A stretch of DNA of 37,406 nt, from NCBI GenBank assembly GCA_030672305.1, contig DAOVGR010000076.1, positions 1 to 37,406 of the forward strand, in the 5' to 3' direction. Below the pieces are notes generated by a model. It saw nothing but the letters and a program-made list of their open reading frames with translations, was not told the DNA's origin and ran no database searches. The stretch's first letter is position 1. Every line of letters begins with the position of its first letter. Shown in pieces: positions 9,001 through 17,632 of this stretch. This DNA comes from Thermoplasmatales archaeon. GTDB taxonomy: Archaea > Thermoplasmatota > E2 > DHVEG-1. The translations under genes and the position numbers were made by a program.

Positions 9001-12000
9001 TTGGAAAGCAATGAGTATTACTTTGAAACCGATGTCCAAGCGGTACCCTTGAAGGCTGACTTTACCATATCACCATCTGTTTTCGGTCATCCAAATGAAA
9101 CATTCAACTTCACAGACACATCAGAAGCATTATACACCATAAACAATTGGACATGGGACTTCGGAGATGACAACACATCCTACACACAGAACACCAGCCA
9201 TAACTATTCCCAGGATGGTAAATATTCTGTAAAATTAACAGTACGTGATAATATGAATAATACATCAAACCGTACAAAAAAGTTGTATGTGGACACAAAA
9301 TCTCCGGATCTGATTTCAACCTACCAATGCCCTGACACGGCGCCTGGTGAAACAATACCATTTACATACCTGTCCGATCCGATTGGTATAGGATTTGACG
9401 TTTCAATCAATGCTGATTTCCAGGATAACATCAGCGGTGTGGAAACAGTGATAGTAAAAATCACAAGACCGGATGGAACCTGGCAGAACTATTCGATGCA
9501 GGTTGATCCGAATTGCCCAAGGGACTATGAATACACCTTTGAAGACACACTACAGATCGGTAATTATACTTACAAGATTTGGTCCGAGGATTATGCCGAT
9601 AACAGCAACTGGTCACAAAATTATAGTTTTTCTGTTGGTCACAGGTTTGGTTATACAACCAAAGGAAACCTGAACCAGAGCATAGAAGACAGAATATCCG
9701 GCACTGTTTATACCATCAGTAAGAATGGAACCGCTGACAGCATCACAGCATGTATAAAAACAGGTCCGACAACACCTAGTGTAAAATGTATGATATACAG
9801 GAACAATGATTCATCATTGATTGGAACAACAGAGGAAAAAACACTATCAGCAAATAGCAACGCTAGCTGGGTTGTATTCAACTTCACAGGATCCAAACTC
9901 CCCCTGGTGAAGAACACAGGGTATGTTCTAACCTGCTGGAGCAACAATCCCTGCTACCTATTTTATGATAACACATCCGGAACAGGTAAATACCGGAATC
10001 TGACTTACGGATCTCCACCGGATCCAGCTAACTGGACTGGTACTGAGACAAGGATGTACTCAATTTACTGCGATTATACGACAAAGCCTGAGATAACCGA
10101 TGTCTCTGACTCTCCTGATTCTGTTGGTTTCGGTTTTAACGTTACAATATCTGCTGATGTTGATGACAATGGATGCGCAATTGATTTCGTAAAAGTAAAT
10201 GTCTCCTACCCAAACAACACCACGAGTAGTTTCACGATGAACAATACAGCCGGTAACACATATAAGTATAACTTCAGTGACACATGGCTCGTGGGACAAT
10301 ACAACTACACCATATTTGCTCGTGATATCTACGGTGGAAGCAACACCAGCACCGGGCATAGCTTCAACGTTTCAGCACAAGCAACAATTTCTGTTTGTAC
10401 TATAAAGGACTCCTATGGTAGTAATGAATCTATTAATCTCACTGATCCACCAGGTAGCACGCCGTTGATCGGATACATGATGTTGGATGACGGCAAGGTA
10501 TTGCGTATCTGGAACAAGTATGATAACTATTATTTTGACACTGACAGCGGAATGCAGATAACCAATCATTATGATGAGTACTGGTCACAAAATGTTCTGA
10601 TGCTCGGTTATTATAATAATGATGAGTGGAATCTCATCTACAGGACTGATGAACTAAGTGGTTTCAACAAAAATATTGACACAGATGGTGAAACCTATGT
10701 GAATGTTACCCTTTGGAAGGATCTCAGTTATGGTGGTTATGATTTCCGCTTGGCGATCAGGTATTATCTCGGTGTTGATGACAATGAACTAACTGTTGTC
10801 CCATATATCAAGAACCTTGACACTGATGATATTCCATATGTTCTTGGTTTCGGATGGGAGATGAAAGACATACAGATCGACATGACTGAGACCGGTGACT
10901 ATATCAATGTTGATGGAACCACATATTACCTTAACCAGACACTGGACAACACCTATACCGATCTACTGGAAACAGAATTCTACCTGATGGAAAATATCAC
11001 CGATACAGGTACCAAGTCTTTATATCTGAAATGGAACAGCTCACTAACCTATAAACTACAGGTGAAATCAAGGACTGGCCAGTACAATGCACCTGTTACA
11101 TTGTTCGTTAGAATAGGAACATTGAACTCTGGTCAGGAGAAGCAGACGAAGATGTACTGGTATGACGCTGATCAGGCTACATATTATTTCGATAGTTACG
11201 ATGATGCGCCATTTGGTGAAGCCTGGGCTACAAATCCAAGTTACATGGTCAATGGAAATGAAAACAATCATGCATCAACTGGTGTTGATGGTGATATTGA
11301 GCTATGCAACAGTAATAGCTGCACGGGAACTGATCTTGGTACGATATCTTTGGTTGAACTGAGGGTGAAATCCTATTATTCCAGTGGGCAGCGTGATACT
11401 ATTCTACGGCCTTCATTCGGCGGAACAACTGATGGATTGGATTATCCTTATCAGACTACTGTTATGGATACATGGTCTCAATGGTTTGATATCACCCGTG
11501 ATCCGTTTGCTCCCCCGTCCTGGGGTTGGTCTGATGTTGACAATCTTGATTGCGATGTTGAAGCAGAAAATGCTCCTATGGGTCCACCGTTTACGTTGTA
11601 TTGTTCCAAGGTTGAAATACGAGTAACTTATACCGGTAACAATCCACCTGTAATATCTGCTCCCTCCCCGGTTGACAACAGCGAGAATGTTTCGCTTACA
11701 CCGATGTTGAGCATCAATGTATCTGACCCTGAGGGTGACAGCATGACGATTTCATGGCTGAGTAACAGCAGCGGCAGCTGGCAGGTATTCGGAACAAACA
11801 GCAGCGTTGGTAATGGTACTTATTATCAGATTATGAGTAATGCCTCTGAGAATGGCCAGTGGTGGTACTGGAAGGTCAATGTAAGCGATGGTACGGATTA
11901 CGCTGTAAGTAGTGTGTACAAGTTCTACACCGGTGTTCAGTCGAAGATAAAGAACACAGGTTCAACCAATATCAAAGGATACCTGTTGATTGAGTTACAG

Positions 12001-12255
12001 TATTATGAGAACAACTCTTGGATTTTTGTTGATGATGCAGTCAATGAAACAACTCCAAGAACAATTAATTCGAGTGGTCAGTTTGGTCTTGATACCGTGT
12101 TCAATGGTCTGTTGAACACTTCGATGCTTACTTATTTTGGCAATGGCACCTACCGTGTTTATGCAGCGTTCAGGGATCCCGATGGTAACATTCTGAAGTG
12201 TAATGATGACACCGAGCTTTTTGCTACCCGTCAGTTCACGATAACCTACAGTTAG
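6022..12255 (+). CDS. Giant secreted M28-peptidase-like / PKD multidomain protein (2077 aa)
   Basis: AGGGAGTGAG precedes the ATG. A signal peptide covers about residues 1-31, followed by a Gly-rich linker (seven G). Residues about 40-720 resemble a family M28 zinc peptidase: D505 (GDSG), E543-E544 (TGEE), D572 (GFDQLG) and H656 (WHCTGDD) match metal ligands or the catalytic Glu, but the first His of HxD is Arg (R494-Y-D496). The protein may therefore be inactive or bind metal differently. Then follow an Ig-like module (~825-925), PKD domains (~928-1008 and ~1010-1092, WDFGDGN/WDFGDDN), two copies of a GF(D/N)VxIxAD beta module (~1115 and ~1365), a jelly-roll-like region (~1465-1870) and an Fn3-like tail. 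NxS/T sequons are dense, as expected for an S-layer-exposed glycoprotein. Synonymous base use becomes more GC-rich from about 8490, at the border between the peptidase and PKD parts. Confidence 0.8.
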   Translation: MKKKILSMLVCMLVCLSTVLIIPDNLNIKASGGGGGGGSIGGEAELDYEYLWEQINATASVIYNAYSDNDIRKGRFMGSKGGKYAAENIIQKQMGKMGLDNVHNDTIQPINDIIYNRLIEVTGFNLSVNINGNEKVINKREAFPEPTTFEGYGQDKNYNFTDLKVDYQDFKNGFPEYLFNFNHEITQFGTYNTENSILLGNLTYITDEQQIHDPEEQEGRVYLFDRDSDSPEIFNNITNASGIVIVKSDKIIPLSLSNSPSPVREINKSDGDFLKDICNNNSDVIIENIFSENVTIHYDLNETCIPDTDFFKIDRIPDHIELKNYWSIYFNFIINRIIDQNIIHPPDPTLMTYTKAVGGWKIIWYYILNPWLDDKGLPTCKGFILYSSFDHHLMLPKWLTWDDSTDSSGNSYNLHTSFFGGGILDSQPLPVYCINKTLGENLLNSDPPAKVSGDIQQKYYEGTQQKPGIEADNVIGELNIDESPDDKFVFISNRYDGMWGETPGDSGIGTGIVLAIAKQMKEFQQNYSFDPKYNITYLFTTGEEIGFRGAYYHKDNMTEDEHKKVHKWIGFDQLGMNQSDVVFEPELRAPYNFNNATKYRDVLIEIAKINDYKNYSFEPKTIKSGVGASEDFVWGESICDTVVFSRDNCRAWDRWHCTGDDYGKGDSLNFTDSDDVDRTYNIAWDFVKYICYDPDTEFDSISHELWDSPNDNNTIPDHLNVSYTISSVMPFDRVKVKAILLQPLELPKIVTRIYQINSSSTRTDYINFSLDKNTILGRYGLGVYLYNSTGEINDLAFSGLPSKYANDSYELLDVYSFEMSPSNDAPYTSSQPTSSTSSMKAGTTYTYQTSTTDSNSDQVYYQWDYYDIATQEHEYSNWIGPYNSGETCIVTHTWPTTGNKKVSVRARDEWFSPNLWSNWSNTLNVSVDPGCSIPDAPSTQLIDQNFNVHGEPFGFAPDTWSWDFGDGNTSDTQSTSNSYASVNTYTINLTVTDLESNEYYFETDVQAVPLKADFTISPSVFGHPNETFNFTDTSEALYTINNWTWDFGDDNTSYTQNTSHNYSQDGKYSVKLTVRDNMNNTSNRTKKLYVDTKSPDLISTYQCPDTAPGETIPFTYLSDPIGIGFDVSINADFQDNISGVETVIVKITRPDGTWQNYSMQVDPNCPRDYEYTFEDTLQIGNYTYKIWSEDYADNSNWSQNYSFSVGHRFGYTTKGNLNQSIEDRISGTVYTISKNGTADSITACIKTGPTTPSVKCMIYRNNDSSLIGTTEEKTLSANSNASWVVFNFTGSKLPLVKNTGYVLTCWSNNPCYLFYDNTSGTGKYRNLTYGSPPDPANWTGTETRMYSIYCDYTTKPEITDVSDSPDSVGFGFNVTISADVDDNGCAIDFVKVNVSYPNNTTSSFTMNNTAGNTYKYNFSDTWLVGQYNYTIFARDIYGGSNTSTGHSFNVSAQATISVCTIKDSYGSNESINLTDPPGSTPLIGYMMLDDGKVLRIWNKYDNYYFDTDSGMQITNHYDEYWSQNVLMLGYYNNDEWNLIYRTDELSGFNKNIDTDGETYVNVTLWKDLSYGGYDFRLAIRYYLGVDDNELTVVPYIKNLDTDDIPYVLGFGWEMKDIQIDMTETGDYINVDGTTYYLNQTLDNTYTDLLETEFYLMENITDTGTKSLYLKWNSSLTYKLQVKSRTGQYNAPVTLFVRIGTLNSGQEKQTKMYWYDADQATYYFDSYDDAPFGEAWATNPSYMVNGNENNHASTGVDGDIELCNSNSCTGTDLGTISLVELRVKSYYSSGQRDTILRPSFGGTTDGLDYPYQTTVMDTWSQWFDITRDPFAPPSWGWSDVDNLDCDVEAENAPMGPPFTLYCSKVEIRVTYTGNNPPVISAPSPVDNSENVSLTPMLSINVSDPEGDSMTISWLSNSSGSWQVFGTNSSVGNGTYYQIMSNASENGQWWYWKVNVSDGTDYAVSSVYKFYTGVQSKIKNTGSTNIKGYLLIELQYYENNSWIFVDDAVNETTPRTINSSGQFGLDTVFNGLLNTSMLTYFGNGTYRVYAAFRDPDGNILKCNDDTELFATRQFTITYS

Positions 12256-12288
12256 ACTGGAAAAACTACAACTCTTTAAATATCTATA

Positions 12289-12307
12289 TCAGGCATTTTT
12301 TGCCTGA
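12289..12307 (+). terminator. Hairpin terminator after the giant secreted-protein gene
   Basis: A perfect 7-bp inverted repeat TCAGGCA / TGCCTGA around a TTTTT loop begins 33 bp after the stop at 12255. It is followed by a T-rich run (TTCTTAATATTTTTTG). This looks like a transcription terminator for the plus-strand gene. Confidence 0.6.
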
Positions 12308-12490
12308 TTCTTAATATTTTTTGTTTTAGATACTATTTTATTCTGGTGTGGCCTAAATATAATGGTGAATATAATTGATTTCATCCATTATCTAAGACTT
12401 GAATTGATTGAAAAATCCAAATAATCAAAAGTAATTTTTGGCTTATTAATACCAAGTTTTTTCATTTAATGGATTGATTTGTATATCAAT

Positions 12491-12679
12491 TTAATTTACG
12501 TCATGATATTCTTTAAAAGATCGTAGGAGGATTCCTACGATCCCTAAAGCAAGTCCAGTTCCTGTAATGAATCCTTTGATATATTGTTGTAGAGATGTAA
12601 ATTCATTTAATATTTTTAGTTCAAGTATTTCAAGTTCGAGCTTTCTTTGCTCTATTTCTTTTAGACTGCTCACAGGCAT
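12491..12679 (-). CDS. Small coiled-coil plus one-TM protein (62 aa)
   Basis: The product has a charged heptad-like N-terminal helix (LKEIEQRKLELEILELKILNEF, about residues 6-27), a short linker and one membrane helix (FITGTGLALGIVGILL, about 37-52), then a polar tail. A short coiled coil tethered to a membrane span recalls holin-like or SLATT-like small proteins, but I cannot assign it. The frame is open upstream to a TAG at about 12767, and an AGGAGG at about 12758-12763 sits 8 nt before a CTG. Translation could therefore start earlier at a non-standard codon rather than at the ATG at 12679. Two strong hairpins flank or overlap the gene. Confidence 0.5.
   Translation of the reverse strand: MPVSSLKEIEQRKLELEILELKILNEFTSLQQYIKGFITGTGLALGIVGILLRSFKEYHDVN
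12519..12542. repeat. Perfect 10-bp inverted repeat inside the 3' end of the small TM gene
   Basis: GATCGTAGGA and TCCTACGATC flank a GGAT loop. The hairpin lies within the last codons of the 12491-12679 gene, so it may slow or terminate transcription or stabilise the mRNA end. Confidence 0.6.
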
Positions 12680-12723
12680 TTCTCTGATTACATCTCTTTC
12701 TGTTTTATTAGTTCTTTTTATCT

Positions 12724-12747
12724 CTCTGATCCCTGTAAGGATCAGAG
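12724..12747. repeat. Perfect 9-bp inverted repeat next to an AGGAGG ribosome binding site
   Basis: CTCTGATCC and GGATCAGAG surround a CTGTAA loop. On the minus strand the hairpin starts about 10 nt after AGGAGG (about 12758-12763) and upstream of the ATG at 12679. It would thus lie in the 5' part of that transcript, where it could mask or expose the translation start, or it could be an operator. Confidence 0.5.
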
Positions 12748-12938
12748 GGGTGTCCTCCTATTTGATCTCATTTTAATCGTTATATTATTTCTTTTTACCT
12801 CTTTAATATACTTTTTATGCATATTTTCCATTTTGACATTTTAGCACGGCTTTGCCTCAAAAATCACTTTTTTGCCAGAGTTTTAGGTCAACTTTCTACT
12901 TTTAAGTTAAAAAATATGATTAAAAAAGGAGGAATTTA

Positions 12939-13079
12939 ATGGAAAATAATAAATTTAGCAAGAACAATTCCAATATTGAGGAGATGTTAATGGTTACAAA
13001 AAGGAGGAAGAAACCATCAAAGGGAGTGAAAAAGGGGAGACCTCGATTAAAAAAACCAAAGAGAAGAAAAAAAGATTAA
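12939..13079 (+). CDS. Small basic protein with AT-hook-like motif (46 aa)
   Basis: A strong AAAGGAGG Shine-Dalgarno sits 8 nt before the ATG. The product starts with an acidic/polar segment (MENNKFSKNNSNIEEML) and becomes extremely basic. KKGRPRLKKPKRRKK contains the GRPR core of an AT-hook, a minor-groove DNA-binding element. It lies directly before a PIN-domain gene whose reading frame overlaps its 3' end. By position it could be the DNA-binding partner of a PIN toxin, but no known antitoxin fold is recognisable and it is short for one. A nucleoid or ribosome-associated peptide is the alternative. Confidence 0.45.
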   Translation: MENNKFSKNNSNIEEMLMVTKRRKKPSKGVKKGRPRLKKPKRRKKD

Positions 13080-13638
13080 GAAAAGCCAACTCTAAGGTTT
13101 GGACTACAAATCCACTTATTTATATTGATACAAATGTGGTTATTGATGTTATTGAGCGATCCCATATTGAGTCCATTAATTTAATGGAAATGATTAAGGA
13201 AAAAAATGGGAATGTGCAACTTCAATCTTTACTCTTTTGGAAGTTTTGGATGTTAAAAAAGAAGCAAAATTTATACTAAATAAATTAGGCGAAGGATATA
13301 CATTAAAATGGATATTGAGAAAAAGAAATGAAAAAGATTTGAGTAATTCTGAAATGGAAATAATCTATAAAAAGATGTATGATAATTTTTTCGAACGATA
13401 TAAATTTGTAGAATTTTATTGGTTAACAATGGAAGGATGGGAAAGAGCTATCGAGTTAAGCAGAAAAACAAATATTTCTGTTAATGATATGGTTCATTTG
13501 GCAACGGCTCTTGAAGCAAATTGTGATTTTTTAGTAACAAATGATAGGTTTTTTTGTAAACAAGCCTCAGAATTTTTACCCTCTTGTTCCTCTAATGATT
13601 ATAAAAAAAATTTCAAAGCTTTTACTTTACCGTTATAA
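13078..13638 (+). pseudogene. PIN-domain (VapC-like) ribonuclease gene with a frameshift
   Basis: The N-terminal part reads PLIYIDTNVVIDVIERSHIE (first PIN Asp, IDTN). After a run of seven A (13200-13206) the homology continues in another frame: CATSIFTLLEVLDVKKEAK (conserved Glu), later SVNDMVHLATALEANCDFLVTND (third and fourth acidic sites, then NDRFF). Adding one A to the run restores a single PIN protein of about 185 residues. PIN proteins are Mg2+-dependent RNases, often toxins paired with an upstream DNA-binding antitoxin. The N-terminal frame also has no ATG, GTG or TTG start; it runs back into the 46-residue basic gene. Either the gene is decayed or the assembly lost bases. An intact toxin is not supported as it stands. 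Confidence 0.7.
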
Positions 13639-13742
13639 AGAGGTTTTATATATCTTCCTTAATTATGTATGCTATAACAGAACCTAAAGAAAAAAAAGAA
13701 AAAACAAATTTAATATTTTAATAAGCAACATGAGAAGTACTT

Positions 13743-13768
13743 GTATTTTTACTGGTAAAAGTGTGTTC
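13743..13768. repeat. 26-bp direct repeat, copy 1, with TTTACTGGTAAA palindrome
   Basis: It matches copy 2 (13952-13977) at 22 of 26 positions: GTATTTTTACT, then GTAAA, then GTGTTC. The core is an inverted repeat TTTAC/GTAAA, which suggests a protein-binding site. Confidence 0.55.
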
Positions 13769-13951
13769 AAATCTCGTCCCCTGCATTATTAAGAAGTCAT
13801 TTTTATATATTCCTCGATAGCCCATGGAATATTTTTGATACTTACCAATAGACAGTAGTTATTTAATACACATATTCTTTTACTGGCGATTTAGAAATTT
13901 CTTGTTAGATTATAATAAATATTTTTTATTCCAGAAGTAAAAATAGTGTAA

Positions 13952-13977
13952 GTATTTTTACTAGTAAATTCGTGTTC
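13952..13977. repeat. 26-bp direct repeat, copy 2, with TTTACTAGTAAA palindrome
   Basis: This is the second copy, 209 bp after the first. Its core, TTTACTAGTAAA, is a perfect 12-bp palindrome, stronger than in copy 1. The change in copy 1 (TGG instead of TAG) keeps the half-sites. Confidence 0.55.
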
Positions 13978-14323
13978 CCTTCCCGAGGGGAATATACGAT
14001 TTATTACCAAATTTAGTGATTAGAAGAAAATCATTCGTTTTTTGGGTGTTTGAACAAGATGGTGTAAACTCTTTATATCTCCATATAATATAGGATTTTC
14101 AAGTTCCTAGCTTTGCTCCTAAACTCTGTTTTGCACCTAAAGTCATTGATTTTTACTACTTTAAGTACAAACCCCTGAGTGGTTGGTTTTTTAAATATAT
14201 CCCAAACAAATAAAAAAAAGAAAAAAGAGAGAGATTTAAGATCAAGGCATTGTGCTGTTTAGATACTCTCTATCGTATTTTCTCAACTGAACTAGCTAAG
14301 GGCATATCATAAATTGTATTCGC

Positions 14324-15037
14324 CTAAAGTGGTATAATATAGACACCATCATAATCAATATCGTTGTTACTATAATAGTCATGTTCTGCTTCGATATACA
14401 GCCAAGCCCTATGGAGCCCCGGGTTTGGTGAATTCCAAGTTTCCTCCCACTCTTCTCTACCAGTTCCTGTTTCTGATAGAGTTACTCCGTCATGAGGATC
14501 AAACCTTTTCACTAGTTCATCTCCTGGCCATGTCCTAATCTCACACCATGCGTACCAGTCAAAACCTGGAGCAATTCTATGTTCAATGGTGACTCGACAG
14601 GTGATATCAATTGGCACACCTTCAAACCAAATTCCAGCCTCCCACCTTACCAAGGCGTCCAAATCATATTCTTTGTACACCGTGGCAACTTTTTGACACC
14701 AGCTTTTATTTCCTTCATCATCCTGGATGCGGCTTTTTACATTATAATATGTTGGACTATTTATTAGTTCCGTGTATGTATGGTAAGCATAATTATTTTC
14801 TGACCAATCAGTGGATTGTCCATCTCCAAATTCCCATTTATATTGGTAAGGAGGTGTACCGCCTTGAGCCCAACATTGAAAGTAGATAGATTCATCTTCC
14901 CAACCTGTCCACGGTCCATTATTATCAGAGGGGAATTGAGGTGCAAGTTCACCTTTGGCTATATTAGGAAAACTAGTAAAAGCCATAATTGCAGCCATTA
15001 AACCAGCGATAATATATGCATGCATTCTCTTATTCAT
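14324..15037 (-). CDS. Small secreted protein with one PKD domain (237 aa)
   Basis: GGGAGG precedes the ATG by 8 nt. The N-terminus, MNKRMHAYIIAGLMAAIMAF, is a signal peptide with likely cleavage near residue 29 (AKG/E). Residues about 33-120 form a PKD-like Ig domain: APQFPSDNNGPWTGWEDESIYFQCWAQGG and the core YKWEFGDGQSTDWSENNYAYHTY. The remaining half is a beta-rich region with many Trp and acidic residues (TWPGDELVKRFDPHDG, WNSPNPGLHRAWLYIEAEHDYYSNNDIDYDG) and no recognised family. It stands alone, without an operon partner. It is probably an extracellular or cell-surface binding protein. Confidence 0.75.
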   Translation of the reverse strand: MNKRMHAYIIAGLMAAIMAFTSFPNIAKGELAPQFPSDNNGPWTGWEDESIYFQCWAQGGTPPYQYKWEFGDGQSTDWSENNYAYHTYTELINSPTYYNVKSRIQDDEGNKSWCQKVATVYKEYDLDALVRWEAGIWFEGVPIDITCRVTIEHRIAPGFDWYAWCEIRTWPGDELVKRFDPHDGVTLSETGTGREEWEETWNSPNPGLHRAWLYIEAEHDYYSNNDIDYDGVYIIPL

Positions 15038-15652
15038 AATTTAGTCCTCCCTTGAATTTTCTTTTGACCTTCCGAGAAAATAGGTTCCTTTTAGCATAAT
15101 TTTCCGTCTCGGTCGTCATACCAAACAATTTTATTAAAACAGAAAAACAATAAAAAAATGAGAGAGATTTTAACCTAAGTAAAAAAAACATTTTTTCCTT
15201 TTTACCTCCCACGAAATTTTTTTAGTAATAAAATCAATATTGATTTTGTTATTAAAAATAATGGAATAATAGACGTAAATTAATAGTTAAAATAGTGGTA
15301 AAATAGTAAAAAGATTATGATGAATAGAGATGTGTTAAATTGTGAGTATTAAAAAATGGTGGTAATTTTTTTTGAAAATTTTTATTGGATATTTACAGGT
15401 CCACCTTCTATTATCTTGACTGAGAAACCCTTAAATTCGGATGGAATCTTTTTTTCATATCTTCCTGCTTCCGTTTTCCCCTCAAAGGGGGATTAGAAAT
15501 TTCGATAAATTAAGTTTTAATAAATATACTCGAAAAATAGAGGTATTATATTTTAAAAATAGTGGTAAATCGTAGTAAATGATAAATGCTCAATAACTTG
15601 ATTTTATTATCTAAAAATCCTATTAAAACATTTTTTTTTAAATCATTTGATA
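15038..15652. other. 615-bp AT-rich intergenic stretch
   Basis: This lies between the 5' end of the small PKD gene and the 3' end of the response-regulator gene, both on minus. I see no coding frame. Repeated ATAGTGGTAAAxxGTA strings occur near 15290-15305 and 15560-15580, and long A/T runs dominate. It presumably holds the terminator of the regulator operon and the promoter of the PKD gene. Confidence 0.5.
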
Positions 15653-17632
15653 TTAAATTGTTGACCTTTTATTTAATAGAGTTTTTCCTTTTTCAGTTAA
15701 ATGTAATGATTTCATTCTACCTCGTTTTTTTATGAAAATTAATCCTTTATCTTCAAGTTTTTTTAGTCTTTTGCTGGTTGTTTTAGTTACTATTGAGAAC
15801 TTTCTACTGATCTTTTTGAAAGAAACCTCAGAATTATTCTGATTTTGATTATATATGTACAATAATATTGCAAACAATTCATCACTTAAAACTACGTTAT
15901 CTATTTTCTGACTTGGTAATAACTGTAATTCGTTTTCCATAACTGCTATCTGTCTTTCATCCAAGAGTGATGGGTCAAGTTGAAGTAATAATATCGAGTT
16001 GGTATCTGATATTACATCTCTAATTTGATATAAGGTTTCTGTAAATTTTTCAAATGAAGATCTTGTTAATAAATAATGAATTCCGTCTATTAAAATTACT
16101 GGGTTTGTTTTATTTTGTACAAATTCATTGATTTTAATTATTAATCCATCTGGGTCAGAGGTATTATCGTATTCTCCTATTTTTTTCTGGCTCAGTAATA
16201 TAACTTTACTGTCTTTTATTGAGGTCATGTTATTTAGTATTTCAGGATTTGAACGAGTGATATATAAACTTTCATGATCATATTTATTTAGTGTTATGAA
16301 AAGATCTAATGCAGATTTATTGTTTTTGTCGGTTATAAGATAGCTACTTCCCTTGAGAAGTCTACCATGAGTTTCTAAATCATTGGTGATGTCTGTTCCA
16401 ACGAGAAGAACTCCTCTATCTTGTCCATTATTTGACTTGACGAATGAACAAGATACATTAATTATTCTTTTATCACCATTCTTAGCTATTAGGATAATTT
16501 CGCTATAGATTGGTTTATTATTATATATACATTCGAGATTATCCATTAATTCGTCAGATTTATCAAATACAGGTAAATCACCAATAAATTTTCCAGCAAC
16601 TTCCTTTTTTTTATATCCTGTTAGCAGCTCTGCTTTTTTATTCCATAAGGTTACTTTTTTTAGTCTATCTAGTGAAATAATAATTTCAGAGGCGCTGTTA
16701 ATAATGTTTTGTAGATTGTCTTTTGTCTTAATAGCTTCCTCTTCTGCTCTCCGACGTTTAGAAATTTCCTTTAGAAGTTTTGTGTTGGTCGTTGAAAGTT
16801 CAGAAGTACGTTTTTCCACAAGATTTTCAAGATGATATCGATGCGTCTCTAGTTCTAATTCGGTCTGCTTTCGTTTGGTAATATCTCGAAATACAATAAT
16901 ACAACCAGTGATGTTTCCTTCATGATCTTTAATTGGTGCAGCGCTATCGTCGATAGGTTTATCCTCGCCATCTTTGGTAACAAGGAGGACATTTCTTTCA
17001 TCTAGATTAATAACAGCATTCTTCTCTATTGCAGCTTTTGCTAAGCTCTTTTCAGAAATATGGTTTTTCTCATTGACAATTTTAAAGATTGTCTTCAGTG
17101 GTTTACCCACGGCATCTTCCTGTTTCCAACCTGTCAGAGATTCAGCAACAGGATTCATAAATGTTACTAACTCTTCCTTATCAGAGGCAATCACAGCATC
17201 ACCTATACTCGCTAATACTGCAGTAAGCCATTCCTCATTATCTTTTAATTTTGTTTTAATGGAATGCCTAAAAAAAGCTATTTCAATGTTATTGTGTAAT
17301 TCTCTTACTTCAAATGGTTTGAGGATATAACCATAGGGATCTGTTATTTTTGCACGCTCAAAAGTCTCATTATCACCATAAGCAGTTAGATATATCACTG
17401 GAATATTGAGATTCTGTGAAATTTTATCTGCAGCTTCAATGCCATCCATATCACCCTCTAACATAATATCCATTAGCACTAAATCTGGAGAAATTTCATT
17501 TGCTTTAATAACAGCATCTTCTCCTGTTGAAACAATAGCAGGTACGGAATATCCCAGACTTTCCAATCTATTCTTTATGTTTTTCGCAACGATGATTTCA
17601 TCTTCAACAACCAAAATCTTCCTATTTTCCAT
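15653..17632 (-). CDS. Response regulator: REC-PAS-PAS-DUF835-wHTH
   Basis: Domains in order: REC receiver (about 1-120) with phospho-acceptor D55 in DLVLMDIML and the conserved Lys in YILKPF; PAS (about 130-255, ending CIIVFRDITKRKQ); a coiled-coil linker (about 255-305); a second PAS (about 305-420, ending VLLVGTDIT); a DUF835-like domain (about 425-570: GSSYLITD, LYITRSNPEI, PVILIDGIHYLLTRSSFEKF); and a C-terminal MarR-like winged helix (SFKKISRKFSIVTKTTSKRLKKLEDKGLIFI). REC plus wHTH indicates a phosphorylation-controlled transcription factor; the PAS and DUF835 parts suggest extra sensory input. It overlaps the upstream kinase gene by 11 bp and has a GGGAGGT RBS inside that gene, so the two form one cognate operon. 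Confidence 0.9.
   Translation of the reverse strand: MENRKILVVEDEIIVAKNIKNRLESLGYSVPAIVSTGEDAVIKANEISPDLVLMDIMLEGDMDGIEAADKISQNLNIPVIYLTAYGDNETFERAKITDPYGYILKPFEVRELHNNIEIAFFRHSIKTKLKDNEEWLTAVLASIGDAVIASDKEELVTFMNPVAESLTGWKQEDAVGKPLKTIFKIVNEKNHISEKSLAKAAIEKNAVINLDERNVLLVTKDGEDKPIDDSAAPIKDHEGNITGCIIVFRDITKRKQTELELETHRYHLENLVEKRTSELSTTNTKLLKEISKRRRAEEEAIKTKDNLQNIINSASEIIISLDRLKKVTLWNKKAELLTGYKKKEVAGKFIGDLPVFDKSDELMDNLECIYNNKPIYSEIILIAKNGDKRIINVSCSFVKSNNGQDRGVLLVGTDITNDLETHGRLLKGSSYLITDKNNKSALDLFITLNKYDHESLYITRSNPEILNNMTSIKDSKVILLSQKKIGEYDNTSDPDGLIIKINEFVQNKTNPVILIDGIHYLLTRSSFEKFTETLYQIRDVISDTNSILLLQLDPSLLDERQIAVMENELQLLPSQKIDNVVLSDELFAILLYIYNQNQNNSEVSFKKISRKFSIVTKTTSKRLKKLEDKGLIFIKKRGRMKSLHLTEKGKTLLNKRSTI

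Larger units (their letters stand above)
13639..14323. other. 685-bp gene-free, AT-rich stretch with repeats
   Basis: No credible coding frame is present on either strand. It contains a 26-bp imperfect direct repeat (13743-13768 and 13952-13977), each copy centred on a TTTACTrGTAAA palindrome. A partial third copy (TTCTTTTACTGGCGA) lies near 13876. Otherwise it is low-complexity A/T sequence. Confidence 0.6.

Noticed and set aside
13760-13790. GTGTGTTCAAATCTCGTCCCC resembles a tRNA T-arm and 3' end.
   Set aside because: The T stem does not pair, no acceptor, D or anticodon arm can be drawn upstream, and copy 2 of the repeat lacks the T-loop. It is better explained as part of the 26-bp repeat.
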